Shown here: piece after piece, positions 11,119 through 22,300 of the stretch
How positions within the stretch are numbered: the first letter of the stretch is position 1
How the letters are laid out: the number at the start of each line of letters is the position of its first letter
Assembly (NCBI GenBank): GCA_022376515.1
Contig: WTXI01000266.1
Coordinates: 1-50,038 of the forward strand
Length of the DNA: 50,038 bases
Source of the DNA: Lactifluus volemus
Lineage: Eukaryota; Basidiomycota; Agaricomycetes; Russulales; Russulaceae
Direction: 5' to 3'
The notes under the pieces: generated by a model
Told to the model about the DNA's origin: nothing
Seen by the model: only the letters and a program-made list of their open reading frames with translations
The model's database searches: none
Position numbers and translations under genes: made by a program

Positions 11119-11347
11119 TTACGAGTGTTATCGGTCACATTGTCTGTGAGTCGTTAACTTCTTCTGTCTGGTATATGAACTTTGAACTCAGAACAAAAGT
11201 AGGAGAATGGCTAGGTACATGTACTGTGTTAAGTAGTTGCTGTACGATGCTGTTGGTCAATTATGCTCTTGATTGTCAAACAAGGAGAACCATGAGCTAT
11301 TGAAGTCGAGCGAAGTAGGCCAGCGCTTATCACAATGAAAGCTATCT

Positions 11348-12842
11348 CTAAACAGCGGAGCCCAGAATGTCCCCCATCCCTTCGACGAATTTCTCATAGT
11401 CATCCTTCACCTTCGGCTTCTCCTGGGCCTCCTTGGCAGTGCCAAACTGTCCCCTGAGCGTGCTTACTAGGTCAGGTCGCGCAGCGGGGACAACATTCTG
11501 TGCTTGACCAGGGTCATCGCCATCGAGTGCCGGTGCACCACTGACCTTACTTGTCTTCCCGCTGCCGCCACCGCGTGGAGCAGCACGCTTGCGTTGAAGA
11601 GAAGTTGGTACGAATGCCGTACTCTCCTTTTTAAAGTCACGCAGCTGTGCCTCGGCAGACACCGTTGCTGTTGCCGCCGCCTGGGCAGCAGGGAGAGGTG
11701 GTGGCGGAACATGCGCGGGAGTACGAGATCCCGAAGTCTGAGCGATAGGTGCAGCCCCGCGACGTGGGAAGAAGCCGGGAGGAGGAGGCGGGAAGTTGTT
11801 GAAGAGCCCTGCTGGTGCGGGGGTGTATCCGCCTGGGGGCGGAGCGAAGCCAGGAGGTGGAGGTGGGAGTCCAGGAGGGGGAGGTGGTATGCCAGGAGGT
11901 GGCGGAGGGACAAAGCCAAGTGGGCTGGAACCAGGGAAACCTGGTGGAGGTGCTGGTGGCAACGCGGGAAACCCGGGAGGGGGAGGGGGGAAGGGGGGTG
12001 TTGGAAAACCGGTAGGCGGTGGTGGTGGTACGCCTGCGACGCCTGGAGCGAAACCAGGGGGTGGCGGGATGGCAGGATACGATGGCGGTAAGGGCGCTGA
12101 ACGGATGGGTCCTTAGCAAAAGTTTGAGTATTTAACGAATGTAAAGCTTACGCGCAGTCCCGGGAGGGGGTCCATCTGGCATGGGAATGTCATCATCGGT
12201 GTCTTCTTCCTCTTCCTCCTTTGCCATGCCGGGGGGAGGGCCCTCTGGCATGATGATATCGTCATCGTCCGAGCCCTCTACATTCAAGCCAATCAGCCGA
12301 CAGCTACGTCCACTGGAATGACTGACCACCCACCTTCTTCTTCCTCCGCTGGTCCGGTCACATGAGCAACATCATCCTTGGGTTGTCGCCGAGCACGAAA
12401 TACGAGCTTGCGCTGTTCTGGGTGCTCTTCGACGTATTTCTCCTTCTTCTTGACGATATTATCAAGCTCAGCCTTCAAATCCTTGAGTCTTTTCTGGTCG
12501 GCATCGGAACGTGAAGCGGCTGAGGAGAGCTTTTCGATTTCGTCTTCGAGTTCTAGAGGGAAACGTTAGCTTTGGCGTACGATGGGAATCTGTTATCAGA
12601 AATACCCCATGTATCCTTCTTCACGAGAGCAAAATCTCGTGCCTTTTGCCTCCCTGCCTTGTTCTACTGCAGATGACGGGCGTGAGTTAGGTTTCAAGTT
12701 GAAAGGAAGAGCACGGACCTTTTTGAGTTCTTTCTTTCGTTGAGCCTTGCCTGTTGAGAATATTCAGAGAATACCTCTGATGGATAAGAGGAAATTGTGT
12801 ACGAAATGCATCTGCAGGATTGATATTTTTGCCTTTTGCCAT
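11348..12842 (-). CDS. WBP11/Saf1-like, proline-rich splicing-associated protein
   Basis: Six exons on the minus strand: 12803-12842, 12719-12750, 12606-12663, 12334-12552, 12152-12277 and 11348-12111. All are phase-consistent and give 412 residues. It opens MAKGKNINPADAFRKAQRKK, the basic N-terminal Wbp11 domain that starts a coiled, lysine-rich stretch (to about residue 100). Next come acidic EEEEEDTDDD blocks alternating with MPEGPPPG and MPDGPPPG, a long PPPPPGF-rich tract (residues about 165-280) that could bind WW or SH3 domains, and a C-terminal FVPTSLQRKR plus YEKFVEGMGD motif typical of the family. Known relatives bind spliceosomal PQBP1 or act in pre-mRNA splicing in the nucleus. 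Its 3' part is the parent of the relic at 6897-7372. Confidence 0.85.
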
Positions 12843-12993
12843 TGAAGTTGTAATGTAAATGTAACCACGTGGGTGAGTCAATGAGACTGACTGATCAAAT
12901 AGCTGGTAACCGAAACCATCCAGTCAGTGGTCAGTTTCTTATCCCTTCTTCAATCAAGAAGGGAAGAAACACCACAAAGTGCGCCGTATAATA
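12843..12993. promoter_or_regulatory. Divergent promoter between WBP11-like and RING genes
   Basis: Only 151 bases separate the two start codons, so both genes must start transcription from here. It contains an imperfect inverted repeat, CCCTTCTTCAATCAAGAAGGG at 12941-12961, and CAGTCAGTGGTCAG just before it. No clear TATA box is seen. Confidence 0.5.
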
Positions 12994-15259
12994 ATGGCTG
13001 CCCAACCTACAGCACATCCTTCAAATCCGCAAACTCCAAAGCGGGTCTCTAAATCCGCCTCCTCTCAATCAATCAATCATCTTCTCAACTTTTCTCTTCC
13101 ACCGAGACAAGTCCACCAAGTGCAGAGCATCCCAAGGAGGAGTCGCAAGCATGGTACAACCCAAGGCGTCTGGAACAAAGAGCGTAAGCGTCTTCACACG
13201 TATCGTCTTCATCTAAAGCCCTCTATGGTGACCATCCTGTTCTCTTTCTAGGCTTCGTCAACGCACAGTATAGATTCGTAATGAACCCATTGGGTGACTA
13301 TACTGTACACTTTGCAGATCCCGATATGTGCGTTGCTGTCGAATCCCCTTATCAGCCAACTTCCGGCTAACGTCTTGTGTGCAGATTCTTCCAATGGCAA
13401 GATATACTGCAGATTATCATTCCTCGCAGCTCTGCACTAGCTGCAGCTGCCGCAGGCGATAATCGTTCGAATGAAGAAGGGCATACAACCTGTCCTATCT
13501 GTCTCTCCCCTCCGACAGCTCCCCGCATGACCAAATGCGGACATGTCAGTCTCCTTATCTGCTTTACTTTGTACCTCTCACATGTATCTTTCCCCGTAGG
13601 TCTTCTGTTTTCCGTGCATATTGCATTATCTTGGTACATCGGAAAACCTCAAGTGGGCTCGTTGTCCGATCTGCTTCGACTCGGTTAACGAGAAGCAGCT
13701 CAAGAGTGTTCATTGGTTCTCTCCCCCTCCCACTCCGATGATGATCATGACGATGCTCAACCTTTGCCATCATCTTCCTCTGTCTCTACCGACGTCAACC
13801 CGACAGAAACTCCCAAGCCAGGCTCGACGTTGCGTATGCGGCTCATGCAGCGTCCTCAAATTACCACGCTGGCCCTCCCACGCTCATCTACTTGGCCTTC
13901 CGAACTTCTTCCACCACATCAGGCCCCGTTCCATTTTTTACCCGACATATATGTATATGCCAAGTTTATGCTTGCCACCCCGTCGTATCTCATCGAGAAT
14001 CTTACACGCGAGCTTTCCGAACTAGCGTCTGAGCGACGAATACTTTCTAGCTTAGATGACGCACTTGGAATCGCATTTTGTGATGCTGCCGAGCAGAGGC
14101 TACACGCGCAGATCACTAAGGCTACTGCTCTCGACACGGAAGTTTTACGATTCGCTATCGACCGTGCGTTACAGCTGAAGCGAGACATTGCGGCCTCCGC
14201 GGCGGTTCAAGCACAGCGCAAACAAGAGCGGGAATGCGCTCCCACACCTGATCTGTCCGACGCCCCCACGCACTACCTCTCCACTCAGACCCAGTATTCC
14301 ATCTCTCATTCGCCCTCGCCGACTCCGACTCCCCGCGGTCCCAAATCGCGCAAGAACCTCAATCCGCCTCCTCCATCGACGTCTGCGTACTATTACTACC
14401 AAGCTGCCTCTGGCCAGCCCATCTTTCTCCACCCGCTTGACATCAGGATACTGTCTGCGCATTTTGGCGCGTACGCCGCGTTCCCCGATACCATCACGGT
14501 GCGCGTCGAAGCTGCGAGCGAAGGCTCCGTCTCCGCGGACTTTCGCCGACGCTGCAAGTACCTTTCGCACATCCCAGAAAGCGCAGACGTCGTTTTTGTG
14601 GAAGCGGATCTCAAAGGTGTCGTCGGCGCTGAAGGACTGCGCGCGTTCGAGGGTGCGATCAAAGCTCGACGGGCGCGGAGACGGGAGAAAGGCAGGCGCG
14701 ACGAAAGGGCACGGATACGTGCGGAAGAGAGAGAACGCGAAAAGCTCACCGGCGTGGCCGCCGCCGCGGCAGCATGGACAACGTCGTCCAGGGCTGTTAC
14801 TGGCGGGAGCGTTGCGTGGGGCACCACGACATCGCAGGATCACGAATTGGTGGTGGATTTAGAGTTAGAACCGGACGTGTCGCCTTCTCCTTCCGCCACC
14901 ACCGCATCACCCAGGCGCAACAACAGCAACAAGGCGGTGGCGTATGGGGAGCACGCAGCTTTGCGGCTGCCGCGAACGCCGGAAGAGGTGCAGCGAGCAC
15001 GGGTACTGGACGCACGCCGGTACGTGCTGCGCGCCATGATGCTGAGGATGCAGATGCGGAGGTAGATTCGGACGAATGGGCATTCGAGCTTGATCTCGAT
15101 CGAGCGTGGCACGAGCTTGAGATGCAACAGCGAGGGTCAGGAGGAGGAGGCGGTGGTGGTGGACGGAGACGCAAGACGCGTATGGTGGTACTCGGTGGTG
15201 GTGGTGGTGGTGGTGGTGGCGGGTCCGTGAATTCCGGTGCTGGAGGTCGGAGACGGTGA
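12994..15259 (+). CDS. RNF10/Mag2-like RING-finger protein (needs frame correction)
   Basis: Exons 12994-13183, 13252-13327, 13385-13544 and 13600 onward. It starts [10 protein letters not shown], then [19 protein letters not shown], then a RING finger [31 protein letters not shown] followed by LKSVHW, the arrangement of RNF10 and yeast Mag2, which ubiquitinate stalled small ribosomal subunits. After LKSVHW (13716) the frame must slip by one missing base to continue with SDDDHDD and [16 protein letters not shown] second slip after 15059 would extend the protein from the stop at 15063-15065 to 15257-15259, with [17 protein letters not shown] and a glycine-rich tail coded by GGT repeats. Both corrections together give 695 codons in phase. 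Without the second, the protein ends at 15065. An unseen intron at 13705-13803 is an alternative for the first slip but would delete the conserved LKSVHW. Confidence 0.75.
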
Positions 15260-16369
15260 GAGCTCGCAATTTAGCGTGAGCGTTTTTCTACCTCCCAAAT
15301 GGGTTTCTTCTCGATCCCCCCTCCCGCTTTTACCGCAACGTACCTACTGTACCCAGGTTCATTTAGCGCGCAATTGACCATGACGACGATATAACATCAA
15401 TACATACATAAACAAACAACCTTCCCAGTTGTACAGTAGTAAACAATATGACATGAACATGATTCTTTCTTCTTTGCTCGAGTAAAAGCCGAGCGAGGCC
15501 CTTACGATATCTGAGATGTTGTCATTTGTCGTCAAGGGGAACAGGTTCCTTCGTGCAACGAAATACAGTTTATTACGGCTGATTGCAAAGTAAATTGCGC
15601 CCTTGTGTTCCGTTCCGATTATGGTGTGGCACGACGTGTAGTGACCTTCACCGCCATGATTATAATTATAGGACTGCCATTGTTGCAAAGTAACGTACTC
15701 TATAACAGTACAGCAACTGACCCACAACGAATCCCACGCACGGACGGATGAGAAAGTGGCGCATATCATTTTTCATATGGGGAGCCCGGACTTGCCGAAA
15801 GCAGGCAAGGTGGCGACAACAAGACAAAACTTTGATCATGTGTCTGGAGTCATTTTCAATTGACCTTGTGAGAAGAGAAACTGCGCGCTCGTAGTGTTGC
15901 GGGCGGGGCGCGGGAGAGTGTATATTCGGCACATAGATACAGAATCGTGGGTCTCTGTACAGTAAGGAGCTTCACGAGCCGTAACGTACGAACGGAAGGA
16001 AAGGTTACTACGAGGGGCTGGGTGTGTATGGCAGAGTTGTCTGAAAAGGTAGGGAAGAAATGAACGGATGGGTGAAACGCGTGGCACGCCAGTAGCGGGA
16101 GTGCAAGGCGTGGCGTACAATGTAGCTGCGTCATCATATCCAAAAGACACACTCTTCGCGGACGCTTGCCTTCACGTTTGTTGCGTTGCGTAGGCAGTTT
16201 CAAGATAGAAATATAAAATGAAGCAGTCTTGACTTGAGGTAGAGCGTTAGTAGATAGCGTTCATTACAGGAGGCGGGGCCCGGATAAGAAACAGAAAATA
16301 AGCGGAAAGAGAGGTCGTAAGAGGAGGGGAAAAAAAGACGGTATAAGCGTCCAGCGCACGGAATCGTCA
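15260..16369. other. Convergent intergenic region, no gene seen
   Basis: This lies between the ends of the RING gene and the Sho1 gene. Frames of 90-135 codons exist on the minus strand but show no conserved motif, no splice logic and strong composition shadowing, so none is called. It must hold both 3' untranslated regions. Confidence 0.5.
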
Positions 16370-17641
16370 TCAGATGATTTGAAGATAATTCGATGGCGCG
16401 ACTGGGGTCGAGGTTCAGTAAAGTGAGAAGGAGCGAGAAGGGAGTACGTACTGCCAACGCTACCGTCATCCTTTCTGGCTTGCCACCATTTGCCCGTCTT
16501 GTCAATGATATCCATAACCTCGCCCTTGGAAAATGAAATCTCGTTGGGGTCGTCTGGTGACGCGGTATCTGTGGCGAGTGCAAAAGTGAGCGCTAAAGAT
16601 ACTATCGCGAGAAGGTTAGTACGCACATGCATAGAGCGCTTTTGCCTTGTAGGGGTACGCGGTCGTGTCAGAGCCGACGACGCTGGTATCGGCGGGTAGA
16701 GGCGGACCACCGCCGGCGCCGATGCCTGCATTGCCTGGAGTGCTCATCAGCGGAGAGTTGACACCCTGAGGGCCGCTGGTATCTGCCACGTGCGCCGAGG
16801 GCACTGATCCGGGACTAGTTGGTCCCACGACAGAGTTGGCGCTCTTCTGAGATTGAGACTGCGGAGGTGGAACACTATCGAGCGGGTTACTACCGATGCC
16901 GGGTGCGAAGCTGTTGTTGAGTTTGGTGTCGTACCCAATAGGACCGACGCCTGCAGCGGAGTAGCCACCACCCCCACCATAACCAGTAGGATCATGCATG
17001 GAGGTTGTGCGTGTTCGACGACGACGGGAGGGGGGAGTAAGACCGCCAGTGCCAAGTGAGTTGAAGAGGTAGAGGGTGAGAGAGTCTTCTTCAGAGGTGA
17101 AATAAAGGACCCAAAGGATGTCGACGATGGCGAGTATGAGCCAACCGGCTGCGATAGCATCGAGAGAGCCAACGGAGGAAAATATGCTCTCATTGACGCC
17201 GGAAACGGCAAAAACGATGGCAACTGAGCCAAAGGTGACAATTTGGAAGCGATGCATGGCTATCGAATCAGATGCAAGGGTGTATAGCACTCCTAGGATG
17301 AGGAAAAGCTGTAACCAGATGGCAAACCAGAGTGTTCCAACAGTGTGATGACCGACTAGGAAAGAAAAAGTATCCTAGTAGTGAGGACATATGCGTTGAG
17401 GGGAGGATGATATTATTTACTTACAGCGTGAGGTTGCCACAATCTGTGCAATGAAGGCAATGAACCATGCGATCTAATGTTTTTGTTCCAGAAAAAAAAG
17501 ATTCAAAAAAAATGAGTGAGGAAAAGTTTGCAGGGAAAAAGGATAGGGACTGACGACGGAAAAGATGGAAGTGAAAAGGAAGAGGTAGTGGGTAAGAATT
17601 GGGGTAAAGTCGAGTCGTTCGTTATTGCCTCTCGGGGGCAT
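16370..17641 (-). CDS. SHO1: Sho1-type osmosensor membrane protein with SH3 domain
   Basis: Five exons on the minus strand: 17555-17641, 17425-17473, 16627-17355, 16452-16568 and 16370-16401, all in phase, 337 residues. Four hydrophobic helices fill residues about 17-150 (for example LWFAIWLQLFLILGVLYTLA and AGWLILAIVDILWVLYF), then a cytosolic linker rich in Gly, Ser and Pro. A C-terminal SH3 domain runs from KAKALYAYTASPDDPNEISF through GEVMDIIDKTGKWWQARK to APSNYLQII. This is the plan of Sho1, which sits in the plasma membrane and feeds the HOG MAP-kinase pathway by binding Pbs2 through its SH3 domain. The last exon is only 32 nt; its acceptor restores the IAPSNYL motif that closes SH3 folds. 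Confidence 0.92.
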
Positions 17642-17897
17642 TGTTGAAATAAAAGGTGGGTAGTAAGAGAAGAGGAGGTGAGTGATAGTTAATAGGAGAG
17701 TGTGTTAGGTTAGGTTAGGCGCAGGAACAACCGTCAAACGGACCAACGACCGAGTCGGACCACCAACGGTCCGAGTCAATCATCGATCTCTTTGGCTTGG
17801 CCATCATGCATCCGCGCGCGCTCCTCCCTTCATTTGTAAGCTCAACCATGCAGATCTTCGTAAGGCTTCTTATCCCCTCTCTTTTCTCTTTAACACA
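17642..17897. promoter_or_regulatory. Divergent promoter between SHO1 and the putative secreted protein gene
   Basis: The 256 bases between the two start codons contain TTAGGTTAGGTTAGG near 17705 and two copies of an ACCAACG-CGAGTCGGAC-like segment (17742-17775). The side next to the plus-strand gene is pyrimidine-rich, as is common before fungal starts. Confidence 0.4.
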
Positions 17898-18927
17898 ATG
17901 TCCTTTCGTCTACGACCCCTTGTCGTGATCTCCTTTGCCGTCATACACGCTACAAGTGGCTTTTTCTTGGTCAGTCTTCATCTCTCAACCACTTTCCCTC
18001 TTGACTTCTCTCCCCTTCAGAGCATTCTCGCTCTTGGCCTCCAGCGTCTCTTTCCTTCTCTCAAACAGCTCCCGCCAACTCCTGGCTACTTCTCCAATCT
18101 AGCTCACCATTTTTCAAATCAGCGAGATGATCGTCATTTCATCACGAGCGATCTTGCAGACGAGAATGAAGGTCCCAGTGCCAAGAACTCTTCCAATGAC
18201 CATGTCGCCTGGCTGCTCTCATCACAGGCCCGCGCGCGGGCGGCACGACCCTCTTCCGTCGCGCCTCCTTCCTCACTATGGCCCCTCAAGGAATATCCGT
18301 CCCCACAACCATTGCAGCCCAGCGAACAATATCGGTCCTTTCCTTTCGTTGACGTACCTCCTGATTCATCCCGTGATGGTATATCCCTCCCCTCATCAGA
18401 GTCTCGCCACAATTCCGATCCCCCTTTTCTAGTCGGTCTTTCATCGGACAAACTTGCACCATCTCATCTTCGAGAAGCGGTAATTGGAACTTCAGTTAGC
18501 AATGAGAACCAATACCGTCCTCCTGTGTCGAAGCATGGTATGTTGTCCTCTCCTGGTGACTACCGAATTATCTAATCTCGCCCTTCTCATCACAGTGCGG
18601 AAGCTCGCGGAAATAGTACCAGGGTGCAATGTCAAGGACAGAAACCGCAAAGGCAAGAAGAGCCAAACTTCGACGTCTCGTGTGGGTCGTGGACGCACAG
18701 ACCCATATCAGGCGCCGTACTTCTTTCCCAGCCCCGTTTCACCTTGGGCGTACGATTATGTGCGGCTCATACAGCTCAATCGGAAACTTGACTTGAGTTC
18801 TGATGTTCCGACATCATACTCGCCTCTGACAAGTTCTGGAGATGACCAGTCTCGCGTGTCTTCGCCCTCTAGCAAACACGCGCGGATCGTCCGGGCCTCA
18901 TCACACCGGAGGAGCACATCTCACTAG
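17898..18927 (+). CDS. Hypothetical protein with N-terminal signal-like segment
   Basis: Exons 17898-17969, 18021-18537 and 18596-18927 give 306 residues. The first intron (51 nt, GTCAGT...TTCAG) is a multiple of three, so it could also be retained in frame. The N-terminus MSFRLRPLVVISFAVIHATS looks like a signal peptide or membrane anchor. The rest is Ser/Pro-rich and probably disordered, with a basic patch (DRNRKGKK) and PYFFPSPVSPWAYDYVRL near the end. No family was recognised. It is divergent from SHO1; a link in function is not supported. Confidence 0.6.
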
Positions 18928-19034
18928 TGCAGACCACGGTCATAACTGCGAGAAATTTGATTCTTGATACTTCTATCCCATAATCATCCAGCATCCTTTC
19001 TCTTATGTATTTGTGCAGCCAGCGGAGTATTTTA

Positions 19035-19298
19035 TCACTTACCACATTGTATTGTATCCATCTTCACATGATTTGAGGTCAGATGGTTTCCATGACTTGA
19101 GCGGGTCCTCGCGTGATAAATGCAGAAAGAAATGATAGACCTGAAGTTGTCAACAGTGATCCGAAAATCTGTCTCCCTGTAGTCATATTGTCGCGATCGT
19201 TCTTCAAAGGCGAGGACTTGATCAGAGAGTTTGAGCTTTTCCAATGAATGAAGGACCACAATTTGTGTTCCTTTATCTGTGAACAAAGATAAGATCAT
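19035..19298 (-). CDS. Possible small minus-strand gene or exon upstream of SIN3
   Basis: A minus-strand frame from ATG 19298 reads a coherent charged segment, [20 protein letters not shown] followed by [16 protein letters not shown]. Just upstream is a possible acceptor (TTTGTTCACAG) and after NFR a possible donor, so the central 130 bases could be one exon of a small gene rather than a full reading frame. No family was recognised. It would share its promoter region with SIN3. The region 18928-19397 otherwise shows nothing. Confidence 0.25.
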   Translation of the reverse strand: MILSLFTDKGTQIVVLHSLEKLKLSDQVLAFEERSRQYDYRETDFRITVDNFRSIISFCIYHARTRSSHGNHLTSNHVKMDTIQCGK

Positions 19299-19397
19299 CA
19301 ATATCCGGTACGCCGGACCGGCCGGGGAAGCGAACCTGTCGCTGTCGCAGAGACCGAGGCTGCCTGTTTCGCCGCATCTCTTTCCCCATCACACCCA

Positions 19398-22300
19398 ATG
19401 CAAGCTCTTCCCCTCCCCAAACCTCCTCTCCCAATGCGCGCTCTCACACCCACCAACGGCTCCGCCCCGACTGAGCACATACCCGCTTCAGCTGACCGGT
19501 CACCCCCCCATTTGCTCTCTATCGTGGGCGCCCCCGAACCGCGCACCCTCGCTCGCCTTCCAAGGCCGGTTGGTCCCCAAGACGAAACTCAGGCAAGGCC
19601 TGGTAGTTCAGAAGGACCTGGAAATGGTCCAACTGGAAATTCAACACAACAGCCCCAGGCGGCGCCCCCGGGGCCGTCCACTATCAGGCTACGCTCGCAC
19701 GACTCGCTCACCGGCGCGTCTACGAACCCCCGCTCGCGCGCGACGTCCGTCAAGCCCGAAGCTACGCAAGTGGAGAATGGAAATGACAACTCTGCGACTG
19801 TGATTGCCAGCGCCGCTGTCCAGAGTAATGGTAATAATAATGGAAATAATCGGCCGCTCAACGTGACGGACGCGTTGAGCTACTTGGACGCGGTCAAGGT
19901 GCAGTTCCACGATAAACCGGACGTGTACAACCATTTTCTGGATATAATGAAAGATTTTAAGAGCCAGATGTGCGTCTTTCCTCGTTTTTTTTTTTCCATT
20001 ACATCTTTCCCGTCTTCCTCCCGCTCTCTTTCTCTCTTTCTCTCTCTCTCTCTCTCTTGGATTCGGATCTCGGGCGAGTGTGATGCCGGGACTCGTTTTG
20101 ATGATCATGAGACCGCATCGTCCTTTGGTACTACTTATCGCCTTTCCCTTCCCTTTTTTGTGGGCACCGGGTGCCGGTTTACATTGCTGCTCTGCCATGA
20201 CGGCAGGACCGGGCCAGGCTGAGGAGCCGCAAATAATAGGCCGGGCCGCCGGTTGCGGATATGAGTTTCCTTTTATGGATTATCGAGGTGGTCGATCCCA
20301 GGATTTTGACACCTCATTACGCCTTTTCGTTATTCGCCCCTCCTAAGACAGGGATTGACATGTCGGTTCCAGAATTGATACTCCTGGAGTAATAGAGCGT
20401 GTGTCCATGCTCTTTCATGGAAATCCCTATCTTATAGAGGGTTTCAATACCTTCCTTCCTCCGGGCTACCACATTAATGCTTCCGCCGACCCCCGCGATC
20501 CCAACCTTATCACCGTCACGACTCCCCTCGGCACTATGACCTCCAAAATCAGCTCTGGAACTAATCCGAGTGGCATTGGAGGTCTCTCTTACTATGGATC
20601 GCCCCATCCATACAATCCCGCCACTGTTGGCTCTCGTCCCGTCTCTCCACTGGCGAGAGCTCAACCACCCCAAACATTCTCACCCGCTCCCCAGGGACTA
20701 ACAACTGCCGTTGCATCCGTACTTGGAAATATGAGTAACAAGACGCAGGTCGAGCGAGCGCCTGCTGCCGAATTTGACCACGCCATCCAGTACCTGAACA
20801 AGATCAAGACACGGTATCCCGATGACCAAAACAACACATACAAGCAGTTTCTAGAGATCTTGCAAACGTACAGAAAGGAACAGCAAAACTCTCAGAAGGA
20901 TCCGATAGGATATCAACAAAGAGAACAAAGGATGATGCATGACGTGCGTTTCTTTTTCTCTTCTGACCTCTGAAAAAAGAACCTCGTCCCCTCCCTTTCT
21001 CCCTCCCCCCCTTTCAACAGGGTGCTTACGTATCCCGTAATTAGGTGTATATCCAGGTGCAGGCGCTATTCAAAAACGAAGAAGACCTCCTAAGCGAATT
21101 CAAAGACTTTCTGCCAGAAATCGCTGGTGCATCGTCTGCCCAGCCAGGCGGTCTCGTCGGTATCCGCCCCTATCCGCCCGATGGTCCGACCATGTGGTCG
21201 CATGATACCGCCGCTACATCCCCAAGTGCACCAAAAGGGACTCAGCCACCTTCACGCCGCCGAAAACGAGAGCCACAGAAGGAGTCCCCAGCCTCGGCGG
21301 CGAAACAGTCGGAGCCCGTACGAGTGAGTAGCAACCCCTCATCGCTCGCTATTTTTTTTTGCCTGACAAAAAAAAAAAAGGAATCTCGTAAGCGCCAACG
21401 TGTCGCAAGACCAGCGGCCAAGAACAGCCACGCACAGTCCCCGACGTTTACCAGCTACCAAACCCCGTCGTCGCCGCTTCCCGGGCCCGCTCACTACTCT
21501 CAGCCGACGATGTCCCAGTTTGGCCATAACCTCCCGGGCCACCACGTGGCGCAGGCCGGGTCATCCTCGGTGCAATCGCTCGGGCCTACCTCACCCCAGG
21601 ACGAATTGCTGTTCTTTGAGCGCGCGAAACGTGCCCTCGAGGCGCGAGACGTGTACGACGACTTTTTGAAATGCTCAACATGTATACGCGCGACATTATC
21701 GATCTCAAGACGCTTGTCGTACGAGCGGAGAAGTTCCTCGCGGACGATGGGCTTCTCTTGCAGTTTAAGCGATTGGTAAATTGGGACGACAGGATCGGTA
21801 ACGTGAACTATGGCCCGCCTGGGAGCATCAGAACGGTCCACACGATGCCGTGCTATCACGTCCGGTCGAGGATGCGCAGAGTCCGAGCTACCGTCGGTTA
21901 CCGGAGAGTGTGCGTAGCATTGGATCTTCCTGTTTACTCGGTTCCGTTGACTGACCTGACCGGGTTTTCCAGGAGATACGTCTGGCGACATCTGGACGTG
22001 ACCAACTGGCGCGCTCCGTGCTGAACGACGAGTGGGTGTCGCATCCCACGTGGGCATCTGAAGAAGCAGGCTTCGTAGCGCACAAAAAGAACTCGTTCGA
22101 AGAGGTGATCCATCGCTGCGAAGACGAACGGCACGAATATCAAATCCAGCTGGAAGGCCTCGCGCGCACGATCAGCATTCTCGAGCCTCTCGCGACGCGA
22201 CTGAACGAGACGCCGGTGGAGGAACGCGCGGCGCAACGTCTGCGGCCGGACCTGGGCGGACACAGCCGGTGGATCTACATGCGCACGCTCAAAAGGGTGT

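Noticed and set aside
11504..12116. Plus-strand Arg/Gly-rich frames opposite the WBP11-like gene
   Set aside because: Shadows of the CCN-rich proline tract on the minus strand.
14169..15269. Long minus and alternative-frame reading frames opposite the RING gene 3' half
   Set aside because: Mirror frames of GC-rich, GGT-repeat coding sequence; only the plus-strand frames carry RNF10-type conserved segments.
15359..16203. Several 88-136 codon minus-strand frames after the RING gene
   Set aside because: They overlap each other in different phases, with no motif or intron support.
19279..19803. Plus-strand frame overlapping the SIN3 start in another phase
   Set aside because: The overlapping frame from 19398 leads into PAH1 with splice-consistent phase; the other has no conserved content.
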